From Valencia hispanica (lineage: Eukaryota > Chordata > Actinopteri > Cyprinodontiformes > Valenciidae): 64,000 bases of DNA. The position numbers and the translations under genes were made by a program. The number at the start of each line of letters is the position of its first letter. Position 1 is the first letter of the stretch. Below the pieces are notes generated by a model, which saw only the letters and a list, made by a program, of their open reading frames with translations, made no database searches and was not told where the DNA came from. This document shows, piece by piece, positions 1-11,034 of this stretch. The stretch covers positions 33,755,961-33,819,960 of the forward strand of contig OY747713.1 in NCBI GenBank assembly GCA_963556495.2, given 5' to 3'.

Positions 1-405
1 TAACTAAATAAATGTGGAAATAAATATAAAAATAAATGTGGACAGACAGTAAAATTATAAATAATTATATGTGGAAATACACAATTAAATTTTGTATTTG
101 TTCCCACATATATTCATTTATTTCCAATTATATTTACCCCTTTATTTATTTATTTCCACATTATTGCATTTATTACTACATTTATTTACAGATGTATTTT
201 CAATGTATTTATTTCTCTATTTATTTACAAATGTATTTTTTTATTTCTCTATTTATTTACAAATGTATTTCCAATTTTATTTATTTATTTCCACATTTAT
301 GTAGTTATTTATTTAGGTCCATATTTATTTTTTTATTTGTTTGTTTATTTACAAATGTATTATCTCATTTATTTATTTCCACTTTTATTTATTTATTTAT
401 TGTGA
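1..405. repeat. AT-rich low-complexity tract
   Basis: The stretch is dominated by TTTATTTA runs with loosely repeated units of about 35-45 bp built from TATTTACAAATGTATTT and TATTTCTCTATT. Open frames through it encode only Tyr/Phe/Ile-rich low-complexity peptide and are not credible genes. Confidence 0.8.
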
Positions 406-410
406 ATTTT

Positions 411-1357
411 GGCAGTAACTGTCCTCCATACATTAAAAGCTACAGTTCTTTTAAAAATCTAACCCTTAGTTTTCCTCATCCAAGTTGCAAAGCACTAAAG
501 TCACTTTTGTTTGTGATTTTGTATCATCCATCGGGCCCTTACTCTCAATTTTTAGATTAGATCTCAGATTTTTTTATCTGATTTAGTGTTGAATACTGAT
601 AAGGTCATTACAGTGGGGGATTTCAATATACATGTTGACACTTAAAATTATAGCCTAAATGCAGCCTTTAATGCTATCTTAGACTCAATTAACTTTACTC
701 AAAAAGTACAGGGACCCACCCATTCTGGTCATCATACTTTGTACCTTGTACTGACATATGGCATCGACTGTGAAGAAATGACTGTCCTTCCACATAAGCC
801 TGTCCTGTCTCATTTTTTGATACGTTTTGAATTTATTTTAACTGAGCACCCCAAGCCTGAAAGAAAAAATCATTATACTAGTGTCAGGATGTGGAAGTTG
901 GACACAGATGCAAAAGATTGGCTTTGATTGGTCGTTGCCCATTTTATTGGCAGAATTGATCCGGACAAGCAAGGAGAACATGACGGAGGAGAATAAACAC
1001 AACGGGGATTTAAAATGGCTGGGACGACAATCCAAAGGTAATCAGGGAAAACAGGAGACAGCTGATGAAAATTAATAGACAAACATTAGGAGGATACAGG
1101 GAGTGACGCAGACAGGGAATAAGTCACACTGTGTGACAACTAGAATTTTGTCAGACAATGCTGTAACAAGTTTTAAATAATCTTTTCCATTCTAATTTTC
1201 TCAGTATATCAGAGTAACTCAGAGGAGGGCAGTTAATTAGTCTTTAGCACTTCACAAATTGATGGTCTAGTCCATAGCCTTGCTTCCTCATTGCATCTGG
1301 ACAATGTAACCTCCATTAAAAAAAAAAGGTAAAGCTGCATATTTTGAACCGATTAAA
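411..1357 (+). mobile_element. L2/Maui-like LINE copy 1, endonuclease and linker segment
   Basis: This is the 5' part of a non-LTR retrotransposon. Translation gives a decayed APE-type endonuclease with the GDFNIHVD motif (about 613-640), then FTQ..QGPTHSGHHTL..LVLTYGI (about 690-765). The EN-to-RT linker (ILSDNAVTSFK, DNVTSIKKK) resumes at 1144. The endonuclease nicks target DNA in target-primed reverse transcription. Frames are broken by stops and small indels, so nothing is translatable. A solo LTR (882-1138) sits inside with an ACTAG duplication. The segment stops at the LTR element starting at 1358. The matching RT half is at 6776-8936, so I read this as one old copy pulled apart by insertions. 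About 40 codons around the break are missing. The L2/Maui assignment is by motif recall. Confidence 0.8.
882..1138 (-). mobile_element. Solo LTR A (257 bp, TSD ACTAG)
   Basis: On the minus strand it begins TGTCACACAG and ends CATCCTGACA, the TG...CA ends of an LTR. It contains an AATAAA polyadenylation signal (seen on the plus strand as TTTATT near 940). It is flanked by an exact 5-bp duplication, ACTAG at 877-881 and 1139-1143, and lies inside the L2 endonuclease/linker. No internal region or partner LTR is present, so it looks like the product of LTR-LTR recombination. Style and ends match the two LTR elements at 1358 and 14145. Confidence 0.8.
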
Positions 1358-1450
1358 TGTCACAGTGTGGCTTTTTGTCCCTGTTTTTGTCTGTCTCTGC
1401 GTCCTGATTACTCCCAGCTGTTTTGAGTTTCCCCTGATTACTTCCCTGCG

Positions 1451-1491
1451 TATATATGTTCCCCTGTGCACTCATGTCTCGGCTGGTTTGT
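1451..1491 (+). promoter_or_regulatory. LTR promoter: TATA box and predicted transcript start
   Basis: TATATAT at 1451-1457 lies 30 bp upstream of GGCTGGTTTGT (1481-1491). That 11-mer can pair with the primer-binding site at 1629-1639 over all 11 positions, one of them G-U. In Tf1-type elements the paired segment is the 5' end of the RNA, so transcription is predicted to start at about 1481. An ATTAAA signal at 1557-1562 is a candidate polyadenylation site. Confidence 0.6.
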
Positions 1492-1628
1492 CGTCCGCCT
1501 TTACCCTGGTCTAGTCCACATCCTGTGCTGTCCCGTGGCTGAGTTTGGACTTTATGATTAAAGATGATCAGAAGGAGCTCAAAACAACACTCTGCATTTG
1601 GGTCTTCATTTCAGCAACACATGACAGG

Positions 1629-1639
1629 ACGAACCAGCC
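1629..1639 (+). other. Primer-binding site, self-complementary to LTR
   Basis: ACGAACCAGCC lies 2 bp after the left LTR. Its reverse complement matches LTR positions 1481-1491 except one C/T difference that still pairs as G-U in RNA. The self-priming role is inferred from its position and complementarity. Confidence 0.6.
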
Positions 1640-2275
1640 AACTGGACCCAGCAGACCATACAGAAACCGAGGAGCCACAAATGATGACCCTGTTCCAGTG
1701 GTGCGCCATGCAGGCAGCCAAAAACTCTAGCCGCTCCCAAGCTCCAGTCCCGGTGCCTCGCCCAGGGTCCCCAGCGCTGCTGGCTTTACATCACCCAGGC
1801 GGCCCTCTGAAGTGTTGCTACTCCGTGAGCTGCGCCTGACCCACGGCCGGCCTTTAGAACTTTCTGTCTGGTTCCTACAACCCCACGACCGGCCACCAGC
1901 ACTTTCTGCCGGGTTCCCACGGCCCCATGGGCGGCCCCCCGAGCTCCTCTTATAGAGTTTGTTCTGAATTTCTCATGTTTTCTAGACATTTTGGGACTCC
2001 TTGTGGGTTTTTTTGGGGGACTTTGTCAGTTTGGTTCTGGTCCTTCGCGTCATCCTGGGCTCCCTCCTCCCGCCCTGGCTGGTTGTTGTTGGTTGGTGCA
2101 CCTGGAGGCGCACCTTTAGGGGGGGATGTCATGGCGAGACTTTTTGTCTCTGTTTTTGTCCGTCTCTGCGTCCTGATTATCCTGAGCTGTTTTGAGTTTC
2201 CTGTGATTATGTCCCTGTGTATACATGTTCCTTTGTGCCCTCATATCCTTATTTCAGCAACACATGACAGTAAAG

Positions 2276-3615
2276 TCAAATTTATTTATAAAGCACTTTA
2301 ACAAACAGCATGATAGCTGACCAAACTCCTGTATAGAAAAATCAAGATAAAATAAAATACAACAAACTAATAACCAACATGGAATAAAACTGGGTAAAAG
2401 TACAATATAAAATACAAAAAAAGTGTCACCACATCCAATAAAAAACAGATGTCAGTCACTGAAAGCTAAGATAAAATAATGGGCTTTTAATCGTAACTTA
2501 AAAATTGTTACCGAGGTGGATAGTCTCACCAAAAGTGGAAGTTTGTTCCATAATTGTGGAGTTACAAACATAAAAGCATGTTCCCCACAGGATTCGTAGT
2601 TTACTTTAGGAATTCGCAAAAGCAGATTGTCAGCAGACCTCAATACACAGGAGGGTTATAATTAGTGAGCAACTCTGGAGGTGGTGAGGAGCCAGATTGT
2701 AAACAAAGAGCAACATTTTAAACTGAATTCCGTGTGGAATGGTGAGCCAGTAAAATTTAGCCAAAATTGGAGTGATGTGGGATAATATGTCCGTGTTAGT
2801 GAGAAAACGTGCTGCTGCATTCTGAACCTTCTGCAGACGGTCAAGTGAGGACTTGTTAATACCAAAAAGAACATTTGTGTAATCAAGTCTAGACGTGATG
2901 AATGTATGAACAACTGATCCCAGATGTTTTCATTTAAGAATGTGTTTAAGCTGGGTAATGCAATGAAGTTGAAAAAAACGCTTTTTTTTACGCCTGACTC
3001 TTCGTGAACGTTTAGTTATCCAGTGAATTAAGAGTGGTTGATCTTGAGGCCTGGAAAGAGTTCACTGCTTCATCCCCATTAGAGCCAGCAACCTGGCAGA
3101 GAAGGGAAGGCATAATCTCTGCTAGACGCGCAGCAATTAGGTTAACTGTCAAAGGCGAAATGAAGCGGGAAACACGATCAATTTGCTTCCTCTTTAGTAG
3201 AGAGTCTATGGGGGACAATGGGGGACAATAAAAACAACTGGAAAATGATCAGAGAGACAGATATAATCGACTATCAGATCTGAAATTTTCAGACCAATCG
3301 ACAGATCCAGAATATGAGACGGCTCATGTTGTTGGCGCTTTAACTAATTCATGAAGCTCGAAAGAGTCCAACATGTCCATAAAATTCTCCCGAAATTATT
3401 CCACAGTCATATCTTGGGACAAAGTATTTTATGAAGTCAGAGAAATCATTCATAAAAGTGCTGCTGTATTTTGGAGGATAACAAAACAGCTCACAAAGAA
3501 TCAGAAGAGTTACTGGATTCAAATACTGACAGTACAGTTACATTAGAGTGTTTTACATGGAAGTATCGATTTAAAAATAGTTGATAATCCTTCTCTACGC
3601 CCAGACAGTCTGGGA
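2276..3615 (-). mobile_element. Antisense L2-like LINE (beta type), RT core deleted
   Basis: Reading from high to low coordinates, the minus strand shows endonuclease motifs (KYSSTFMNDFSDF, then EPSHILDL..GLKI..L.V and SDHFPVVF, about 3500-3230). Next comes an EN-RT linker (SLLKRKQIDRVSRFISPLT, about 3220-3020). It then jumps to the post-RT C-terminal region (SRLDY.NVLFG, QNAAARFLTNTDILSHITPI, about 2910-2450) and the 3' end AAAGTGCTTTATAAATAAA near 2285. The whole RT catalytic core is missing at about 2950-3015. Stops and shifts break every frame. The 3' terminus abuts the right flank of the LTR element. The family resembles 34199-35152. Confidence 0.75.
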
Positions 3616-3619
3616 GCTA

Positions 3620-3902
3620 GGCATGGGCCGGTTACTGGTCTCAAGGTATACCGCGGTATGAAAAAGTCAAGGTTTCAAAACCTGCGGTATAATTTTTTTT
3701 TTTTTATATGACGTCTCGCCAGGGAGAAAGTAAAGGTCCCTCATGCTGTGTGAAGCAGCAGCGTAAAGCGCCACTCCCTGCTGCGCTGAGGTCCAACAGA
3801 ACCAGCACTGTGGTTCTACCACAGTCTGTATTTATGCAAATGTCATTGGAAACCAGACTGAAAAACATCAATGCGGTTGGTCATTGGTATGAAGCTTTCA
3901 AC
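3620..3902. mobile_element. Truncated hAT-like element end
   Basis: TAGGCATGGGCCGGTTACTG followed by GGTATACCGCGGTATG and a second CGGTAT motif resembles the terminus of common fish hAT non-autonomous elements. The opposite terminus is not visible and the rest has no recognised content, so this is a truncated copy wedged between two antisense L2 fragments. Confidence 0.4.
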
Positions 3903-3904
3903 TG

Positions 3905-3967
3905 CTAAAAAACAGCTTTTTCAATAATTTTACTGATGAATGGAAGATTAGAAATTGGCCTATAGTT
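3905..3967 (-). mobile_element. Antisense L2 RT fragment, left of hAT insertion
   Basis: The minus strand encodes NYRPISNLPFISKIIEKAVF, a conserved N-terminal RT block of L2/CR1-type LINEs. It ends at the hAT target site CTATAGTT (3960-3967). Joined across the hAT element with 6496-6775, the reading continues, so both belong to one interrupted copy. Confidence 0.8.
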
Positions 3968-4699
3968 CGGGGGCATTACTAGACGTTATTCACTGGGGCA
4001 CGTGCCTTAGTAAAAGTCTCTAGTGCCCCAGTAAAATTATAGCTCTGCTCTCGCTGGAAACGGCATTCCTGAGCGCATCTCCGTGCCTGCTTTTAATGAT
4101 CATTCAGCCTGTCACTTACCAGCCAATTTAAAAAAAATAAATTAAAAAAAGGGGCCACAATAGCCAATCAGGAAATAGCACCTCTGTTGCTGGGTAAGAT
4201 TGCATGCAACAACCAATGAAAATCGTTCACATGATTGTTCCGAGCGTTTTGTTCTACACACAGTGGAAGTGGAAGCCGCAGGAGCTCATCACATCACTTT
4301 GAGCACAGAGTAAGTCATCCCCTGTTTTAATGTTACAACAAATTCACAACTTGTTTGACAGAAAAAATGACAAGTTGATCGCTGTTAGAGAATGTTGCCC
4401 ACATAATTAGCATCTGTTTTTCAATGCTTAGCGTCATTGTAGCCTAAATCTAGCAACAGTTTACCAGCCTGTGCTCTCTCCCTCACACACACACACACCA
4501 TGCGTAGGCTGCATGCTCATATGCGGACAATTAATGATTTATACGTTCACTGTAGAGAGAGGCCTGTAAAAGTAGCCTATACTGTTTGTGACGCTGTCCT
4601 ACTGTAAAACTAAACATAGCCTTCTGATAAACTATTCAGAGATGGACATGAGAAAAATCTTCCTGAACAGAGGCAGAGGAACAGTGAGGAGAGATGAGG

Positions 4700-5385
4700 T
4701 GTCATGTTAAGTGTTTGAAAAGACCCAAATGCAGCAAATAATGAAATTAAAATTTATTAAACAACAAATTTATATAAACTCAGGAGGATGAGAAAAATGC
4801 AGTGACAGGGATGTTTGACAACGAACCAGTGAGTAGTGACTGACTGTCAGAGGAAGGCTCAAGTATACTGAGGAGGTGTGTAAGTGGCAGGGAGAGGGCT
4901 AAAGGATAATTAGGAGAAGCAGTTGCAGGTGAGAGGGAGAGAGCAGGTGGAAACAATCAGTAGCTGGGACAGAAGGCAGAATGGCTAGAGAAGCAAAGGA
5001 AGGCCAGGAGCAAAACATAAGGATTAGACAAAGCAATATAGTAAAGAGGAATAAGGACTAACTAGGAACCTAAGAAAAACTGGAGAGCATTAGAGCGAAG
5101 AAAACAGAACTAAGGAAATAAACCTACAAAGAAGAATTCTTTAAAGAGGGACTAGAAAAAGGAATTAAATCTTAAAAAGAACTAACTGGGACTAAGCATC
5201 AATAGGAACCTAAGAAAATAAATAAGGGATGAACACATACATGAGAAACCAAACATAAGAGCACCTGAGGGCGCAAAAACGTAGTGGAAGGAAAAAACAC
5301 AGTTAACAAAAACACCAAGTAGTAACTAAAAGAATAAGGTGAACTGAATAAGGAAATGAAATAACTAAAACCTCACATCATAACA
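4700..5385 (-). mobile_element. Solo LTR B (686 bp, TSD TGAGG)
   Basis: On the minus strand it starts TGTTATGATGTGAGG and ends AACATGACA. An exact 5-bp duplication TGAGG sits at 4695-4699 and 5386-5390. Near the 3' end it has CTGCATTTGGGTC, a sequence shared with the LTR at 1358-1626, and an AATAAA signal (plus-strand TTTATT at 4753-4758). It has no coding content. It inserted into the hAT element after the hAT element landed in the L2. Confidence 0.8.
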
Positions 5386-5558
5386 TGAGGAGGACGAGGG
5401 AGGTATAATAATTGTCCACATTAGGGGTAACATTAACATTTATCCTGGTAACAGCCACTGCTGTGATTTGATCAATGGTTTAATGGCAAACTTAAATAAG
5501 TTTGCTGCATTTGCAAATTTAGCCTAAGATAATCTACACAGAGTCAGAGTAGCCTATA

Positions 5559-5661
5559 GGTGATAATTTGCCAATGTAGCCTATAATAATCTGCACAGAG
5601 TCAGAGTAGGCTACTCTGACTCTGTGTAGATTATTATAGGCTACATTGGCAAATTATCACC
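5559..5661. repeat. 103-nt near-perfect palindrome
   Basis: Arms 5559-5609 and 5611-5661 are inverted copies around one central base, with a single mismatch seen by eye. A partial direct copy of the arm (AATCTACACAGAGTCAGAGTAG) lies just upstream at about 5531-5552. It may be an internal fold-back of the hAT element. Confidence 0.85.
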
Positions 5662-6495
5662 AAAAGTCAGTATGAAGGCTTTAGTAGGCTATTTAAGCTA
5701 CAAAGAACTACACTATTGCCAGGATGACTATAGGACCCTTGCCTGAGAGATGGGTATATCAATTTTGGAAAACAAAAAATCTGTCAGTTTCTTAACGAAT
5801 GCTTTTTGGTCAGGTGACTTTTTTGTCTCAAGGAAGGGTGGGATAACTTTGTAAACAGCTTTCGTTATTCTTATAATCACATGTGAAAACTGAAGACAAT
5901 AAAAATGCAGATAGGAGACTCTGAGCTATGTACATATTTGTACAGCAATAAACAGTAATATTTTCATGTTGCTTCAGACTAAGAGCAGCCAAGTGATTGA
6001 CCACTTTGCAAAAATGAAAACAAGACGTTACAGTTTACTTCCCAAAAAAAATGATTCCCTGAAGAGACAAACAACAGTTGTTCATTTATTCTTCTACTAT
6101 GGAAATAAAGTAACCCAAAGATGTAGGGGTACTTTATTTTATTTAATTTTTTGTAATTTTGAAATTGTTCAATTTGCAGATGTTTACTGAAATAGATATT
6201 TAAAAAAGATTCATTGCTCTTCCTTTTTGCTTTTATCAGTAATAGTTTAGAAGTCTAGAGTAAAGTGCACAAGTAGGCAAAATCCATTATCGTATTACAG
6301 TTCAGGTGGTTAATCAAAGATTTAGACAACAACATAGTCTGATATGATTGAATAGTTTAAAGAACTATTTGTTTTTTTATGATAAATAAGTGCTGAATGT
6401 TTTTTTCTTGTGCACTTTGCGCGCTCTCATGAATTCTTTGTGCCCCAGGTGTGCCCCAGTACAGTGTTAGTTCTAGTGACGCCCCTGCTATAGTT

Positions 6496-6775
6496 CTGCA
6501 TTAAGATGTTGTCCAGATTATTCTTTTTTAGCAGTGGATTAATGACAGGAGGGATGAGTTTAATATTTTAATCAGACCAGACACAATGGCAGGGAAAACA
6601 TTCTTGAGGAAAGCTGTGGGTAGGATATCAAGACAGCAAGAGGAGGAGCTTAATTGGTTAATGATTTCTTCTAGGTTGTTATGGTTTAATTCATGGAATT
6701 CTGACATTTTTTCTAGAGGATTCCTATTTAAGCTGGTAAAATTGTCTACTGATCAATAAAAATACCATTTGACAA
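6496..6775 (-). mobile_element. Antisense L2 RT fragment, right of hAT insertion
   Basis: The minus strand encodes SEFHELNHNNLEEIINQL, then CCLDILPTAFLKNVFPAI and SGLIKILNSSL. This is the segment just before the RT core in L2-type LINEs. It ends at the hAT duplication and continues at 3967-3905. It abuts the forward L2 segment that resumes at 6776. Confidence 0.75.
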
Positions 6776-8936
6776 GCTAGAACAGCATATTTTTTATCAT
6801 TAATAGAGGAGGATAAGAACAATCTTAGGTTTCTTTTTAGTAGAGTTGCCAAACTTACACAGTCATAGCTCTGTTGAGCCAACTATTCCCCCAGCTCTCA
6901 GTAAGGATGACTTTATTGGATTCTTTATAAATAAAATTTATTCTATTAAAAATAAAATTATTAGACTCCTCTTAAACATGATTACTTCTTCCTCAGTAAG
7001 TCAGGCAGGATCAGAGGTAACCGTAGAACCTCAATTGTGTTTGGATTGTTTTGATTCAGTCGAGCTTTCTGAATTATCAAAAATGTTTGCTTCATCTAAA
7101 CCTTCACCGTGTATGCTGGTACCCAGTCTCAATGAAATTAATTAAAAAAGCATTCCCTTTGATTAATGCTTCCATTTTAGATATTATTAATTTATCCTTA
7201 GTAAACTGATATGTACCACATGATTTAAAGGTTGTAATTAAACTTTGACTTAAGAAACCTTCAATCAAGATGAGTTAAAAAATATAAAGCCATATCTAAT
7301 CTTCCTTTTTAACCTAAAATCCTTGAGAAAATAGTTCCTAATCAAGTGTGTGAGCATGTAAACAGGAACGTTCTGTTTGAAGAATTTCAGTCAGGTTTTA
7401 GACCTCATCGTAGCACTGAAACAACACTGGTGAAAGTTACTAATGATATTTTCATGGCCTCAGATAATGGACAGTTTTAAGTTTGTTCATGTAAATGATA
7501 AATCTCCACACTCAAGGATTACTTGTGGAGTTCTACAGGGTTCTGTGTTTTGACCAATTCTTTTTACAATGCTTCCAATTGGTAAAACCATTAGACAGCA
7601 TGGGATAAATTTCCACAGTTGTGCCGATGATATAAAACTATATTTATCTATTGATACTGAATAATCTAATCATTTAGGCATATTACAAGCATGTCTGGAA
7701 GACATAAAAACCTGGATGACTCTAAAACTTGTGCTTTTAAGTTCTGAAAAAAATCTTTGGACCAGAAGCTGCTTAGCCAATCACTTGGCATTGCATTGCC
7801 CTCTGGTAATGACGTAAAGAACCCCTGTGTTATTTTTTAACAGGAATGACATTCAAATTCCATATTAAACAGGTTTCTAGTATTTCCTTCTTTCATCTCT
7901 GGGATATTGCTAAAATTAGAAACATATTGTCCATGGGGGAGACTGAAAAACCTGTCCATTCATTTGTTATTTCAAGGCTGGACTACTGTAATGCTTTGCT
8001 ATCAGGTAGTCTACAAAATGCAATTAAAAACCTTCAGTTGATGCAAAATGCCCAATAATAAAATAAATAAAATAAAGTATATAAAATAATAAAAATATAT
8101 ATAACTTTTATCCTGTTTTAGCTTCCCTTCATTGGCTCCTTGTTAACTCCAGAATAGGATTTAAGATCCTTATTACATAGGCTATAAATCATACAACAGA
8201 GATCTGGTTGTTCTATATGTGCCTAACAGAGCACTTCACTCTCAGACTGCAGTTTCCTTGTGGTTCATTGGATTTCTAAAACTAGAATGGGAGGCAGATC
8301 TTTTAGTTATCAGGCTCCTCTCTTGTGGAACCTGCTCTCAGTTTTAGTCTGTGAGGCAGACGCCCTGTCTACTTTTAAGACTAGACTTAAAACCTTCCCA
8401 TTTCAACTTTTTATTTTGTTTTCTTTGAGTGTTTTTCTCTCCATATAAGCTACACCTGGTCTGGCATCCTGCTCACCTATGATGCCTTACTGGAGGGGGG
8501 CATCATCTGGGATGATGCTCCCACTAACTGAATGTTCTCCCTCTTCTGTTCTCAATTTATTCCTTTCCTTAATATAGAATGTACTCTTATATCAGTTCTT
8601 TTGTTCTTTCCTTTTCTCTGCTCTGTCTTCTCAACTCCCCATGGCTGTGGTAGATGGCCGCTTGTCCTGTGCCAGTTTTCTGCTGGAGGTTTCTTCCTTT
8701 TAAAGGGGAGTTTTTCCTCTCCACGATTGCTACATGCTTGCTCGGTATGAGGGATTGCTGTGAAGTCAACAACAGAATACAGGAGACTTCTTTTCTTAGA
8801 TAGAAAACTTTAGATTAATTGACTCAGTGATTAATTGGAATGTATGTACAAGTGAACTGAAATTACTTTTCTTGTCAGTTGCCTTAAGATGAGATCTGTT
8901 GTGAATTGGCGCTATAAATAAACTGAATTGAATTAA
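6776..8936 (+). pseudogene. L2/Maui-like LINE copy 1, RT half and 3' end (broken)
   Basis: Translation starts ARTAYFLSLIEEDKNN, then FSRVAKLTQS and KDDFIGFFINKIYSIKNKII (6846-7000), and then the RT blocks [20 protein letters not shown] (about 7375-7440). Sequence then skips from the [12 protein letters not shown] block directly to FVHVNDKS at about 7475. The copy at 32772-32925 shows that about 155 bp are missing, including catalytic motif A (FDTVDH). Motif C survives as CADDIKLY (about 7620). The C-terminal domain (FHIKQVSSISFFHLWDIAKI, SRLDYCNALLSG) spans 7846-8060, and the 3' UTR ends GCTATAAATAAACTGAATTG at 8936. It cannot encode active RT. It continues the copy begun at 411. Confidence 0.85.
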
Positions 8937-9985
8937 AACTTTCCTCCTGGAGTTGTTATTTGGGTATATTTGCGACAATATTACATGAAACGTTGGTTCT
9001 ATGCAGTATTATTATGCTGTCATTTGCAGCATTACAATACTTTAATGTCATCTTGGATTAGCCTACAGCACCCAACTTCTGTCAGTCTGTCTGCCCTCTC
9101 ATTCTTTTTGAAGCCAGGTCATTCCATTAAACGTCAGATCTGGACTCTTTATCTTCCATCCTTTCTACATCAAGCTTGCAACTACCACATGTTTGACTTG
9201 CCTTGGGTTGGATTTGTGTGCAAAACATTCCCAACTCAAACATTGCACTTACTTGTCTCCATAATCTAACCCCGTGTGTGAGTAAACTGGTGAACTACGG
9301 CCCAGGTAAGTGGATATTGATAGTTCTCCAGGCATTGTGCGGAGTGGTTGGATTGACATGGCGTATTAAAAGTGTCAGCACAGGAAGACATGGCTGTGAT
9401 AAGGAGCCAGTGAGAATCATCTTCATTAAACATCAATCCTGCTTTACTTTCAGACTTGTTGCCCTGAGCAACACCTTGCACTGTGATACTAATGCAAGAG
9501 AATGGAAAGGGGGTGGGGTGTAAAAAGTGCAAGGTGGGTTAAAATTTGCTCCTTTTCTCCGTCACCGATTTTTTTTTTTTTAACCCTTTTACAGATAGCA
9601 CAACAACATTGTGTACTGTGAGGTGCTTGTGTTTGTTTATTGCAAGCACTAAATTTAAGTCATGTCATCTGTTAAGCATTAAATGATTAAAATATTTGTG
9701 TTACCAACAGTAGATGGAGCTGAAAGGTATTTGTTTGTGTCTTGCCTTCCTCTCTGTTACCAGACAGCACACATACAGTACAGCACTTGCACATATACTA
9801 ACATTGTTCAAAAAAAGCATTACACAATCACATAGACCCATTTCAATGTGTCTGTGCACTTATCAGTTCTTTGAGCACTATGTAGAAATACAAAGCCTGG
9901 GGACTGGTAGCTGACAATGCTGAGTGCAGACCCTGAATTATGTAATTTGGTTAAAAATAGCTGCAGAGAGTTGGTAGTTTATCTG
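8937..9985. other. Unassigned sequence
   Basis: I recognised no gene, RNA or repeat here. Open frames at 8970-9269 and 9203-9523 lack domain-like content and overlap one another in different frames. Confidence 0.5.
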
Positions 9986-9989
9986 ACTA

Positions 9990-10285
9990 TACTGTGCCTT
10001 ATTTACATCCCCCTGAACCTTTCCACATTTTGTCTTGAAACGGCCCTAAATCTTAGTGTATTTATTTGGGATTTTATGGGAGAAAATGACACAATGCAGT
10101 GCATAGCTAAGTGGAAGAAAGATGATACATGGTTTTTAAAGTGTGTTTTATCGTTGGTGTGGTATGTTCAGGAGGATGCGATATGTTTGTTTTCCACCAC
10201 AAAAAGCATTTTACATATAAGCCAAAAGGTCAGTTTCAACTCATCTGATTGGAGCACAACAGTTTCACCCTGGTCTGTTATGAAA
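9990..10285 (-). mobile_element. Decayed Tc1-like element (inverted repeat plus transposase scrap)
   Basis: CCTGAACCTTTCCACATTTTG, then TTTATTTGGGATTTTATG and AGATGATACATGGTTTTTAAA, match the terminal inverted repeat style seen in the Tc1 element at 61852 and in many fish Tc1 copies. AAGCCAAAAGGTCAGTTTCAA followed by CATCTGATTGGAGCAC is the antisense of the transposase region around the SDETK motif. The middle and the other end are lost. Confidence 0.65.
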
Positions 10286-11030
10286 AATCTCAATTAAATA
10301 GATTGAAACTTTGGAATGATGAGTATTTAAAGGTGGTACATGATGAAAAATTATACAGGAGAAAAATAAAAAGAAATGTTGCAATTTATTTAAGTTTCTC
10401 CAAACATGTTTTTAAATTTTGTATGCTACTTGAAAGATTTAGTAATTGGAATCATTAAAAAAAGTCTTCATAATTTGAAGCTTTTAATTGAGGTTGTCTA
10501 TTAAATCCAAAATTACAGTATATGCAAATATTACTTGTTAATAAAGCTAAACAAATAACAATAAAATATTTTAGAACATGACAGCTGTAAATACATTTGC
10601 TGTTATTAAGTGTTACTGGATTAATAAATAATGTGAAGTGATTGATCTGATTCTAAAACAAAACAGATTCTGATTTACGGCTAGTTCAATTATGTTTTGT
10701 TGCCTCAACAAAGAAATTTTGTCAAATGAAAGGGCATGAACGACAGAAAAACGTATTGATATATTGACTAGCTGGTCATGATCCTAACAGGACCTGGGCC
10801 CCCAATTCAAAAATGCAAAAATGCAGAACCAGACCGCACATCTCATATCTTTACTCAGAGATCCAGTTATTTTATAACAGTTACATGTCAGTAAAGTTAC
10901 AGGGCATTGTTGAAGTGGAAGGTCAAATCAGAGTGGTAAAAGAGGTGATAGGCAAATTAAACTAACACAAATCTGCAGCAGGCCAAATAATTCAGAAAAC
11001 AAAAATAAATCCAAAGTAAATCAAGACAAA
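10286..11030. other. Unassigned AT-rich sequence
   Basis: I see no gene or recognised repeat in this stretch. Confidence 0.5.
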
Positions 11031-11034
11031 TTCA

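Larger units (their letters stand above)
1358..2269 (+). mobile_element. Short non-autonomous LTR retrotransposon, self-priming type
   Basis: Direct repeats starting TGTCA and ending CACATGACA flank a 500-bp interior. The left LTR is 1358-1626 (269 bp). The right LTR is 2127-2269 (143 bp) and has lost about 126 bp internally. A purine tract (AGGGGGGGA, 2118-2126) precedes the right LTR. The flanks are TTAAA (1353-1357) and GTAAA (2270-2274), a 4/5 match as expected for an aged 5-bp duplication. The interior starts with a gag-like N-terminus reading LDPADHTETEEP, where a start ATG appears changed to CTG, and then has no gag core, protease, RT or integrase. It must have been mobilised in trans. 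The primer-binding arrangement is annotated separately. Confidence 0.8.
3968..6487. mobile_element. hAT-type DNA transposon, non-autonomous, 2520 bp
   Basis: The exact 8-bp duplication CTATAGTT lies at 3960-3967 and 6488-6495, the hAT signature. Imperfect terminal inverted repeats start CGGGGGCATTACTAGAC on the left and CAGGGGCGTCACTAGAAC on the right (reverse complement), and both continue to a shared CTGGGGCAC. Removing the element restores the antisense L2 reading NLDNILMQ/NYRPISNLPF, which confirms the boundaries. No hAT transposase (BED finger, DDE, dimerisation domain) was recognised. An open frame at 5966-6190 has no recognised domain. It contains solo LTR B (4700-5385) and a 103-nt palindrome (5559-5661). 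Confidence 0.85.

Noticed and set aside
36..560. 174-codon open frame at the window start
   Set aside because: It is Tyr/Phe/Ile-rich translation of an AT low-complexity tract running into a decayed LINE, with no domain and no conserved start.
2452..2913. Minus-strand open frames considered as host exons
   Set aside because: They match the conserved C-terminal region of L2-type LINEs (QNAAARFL.., LWNKLPLLVR).
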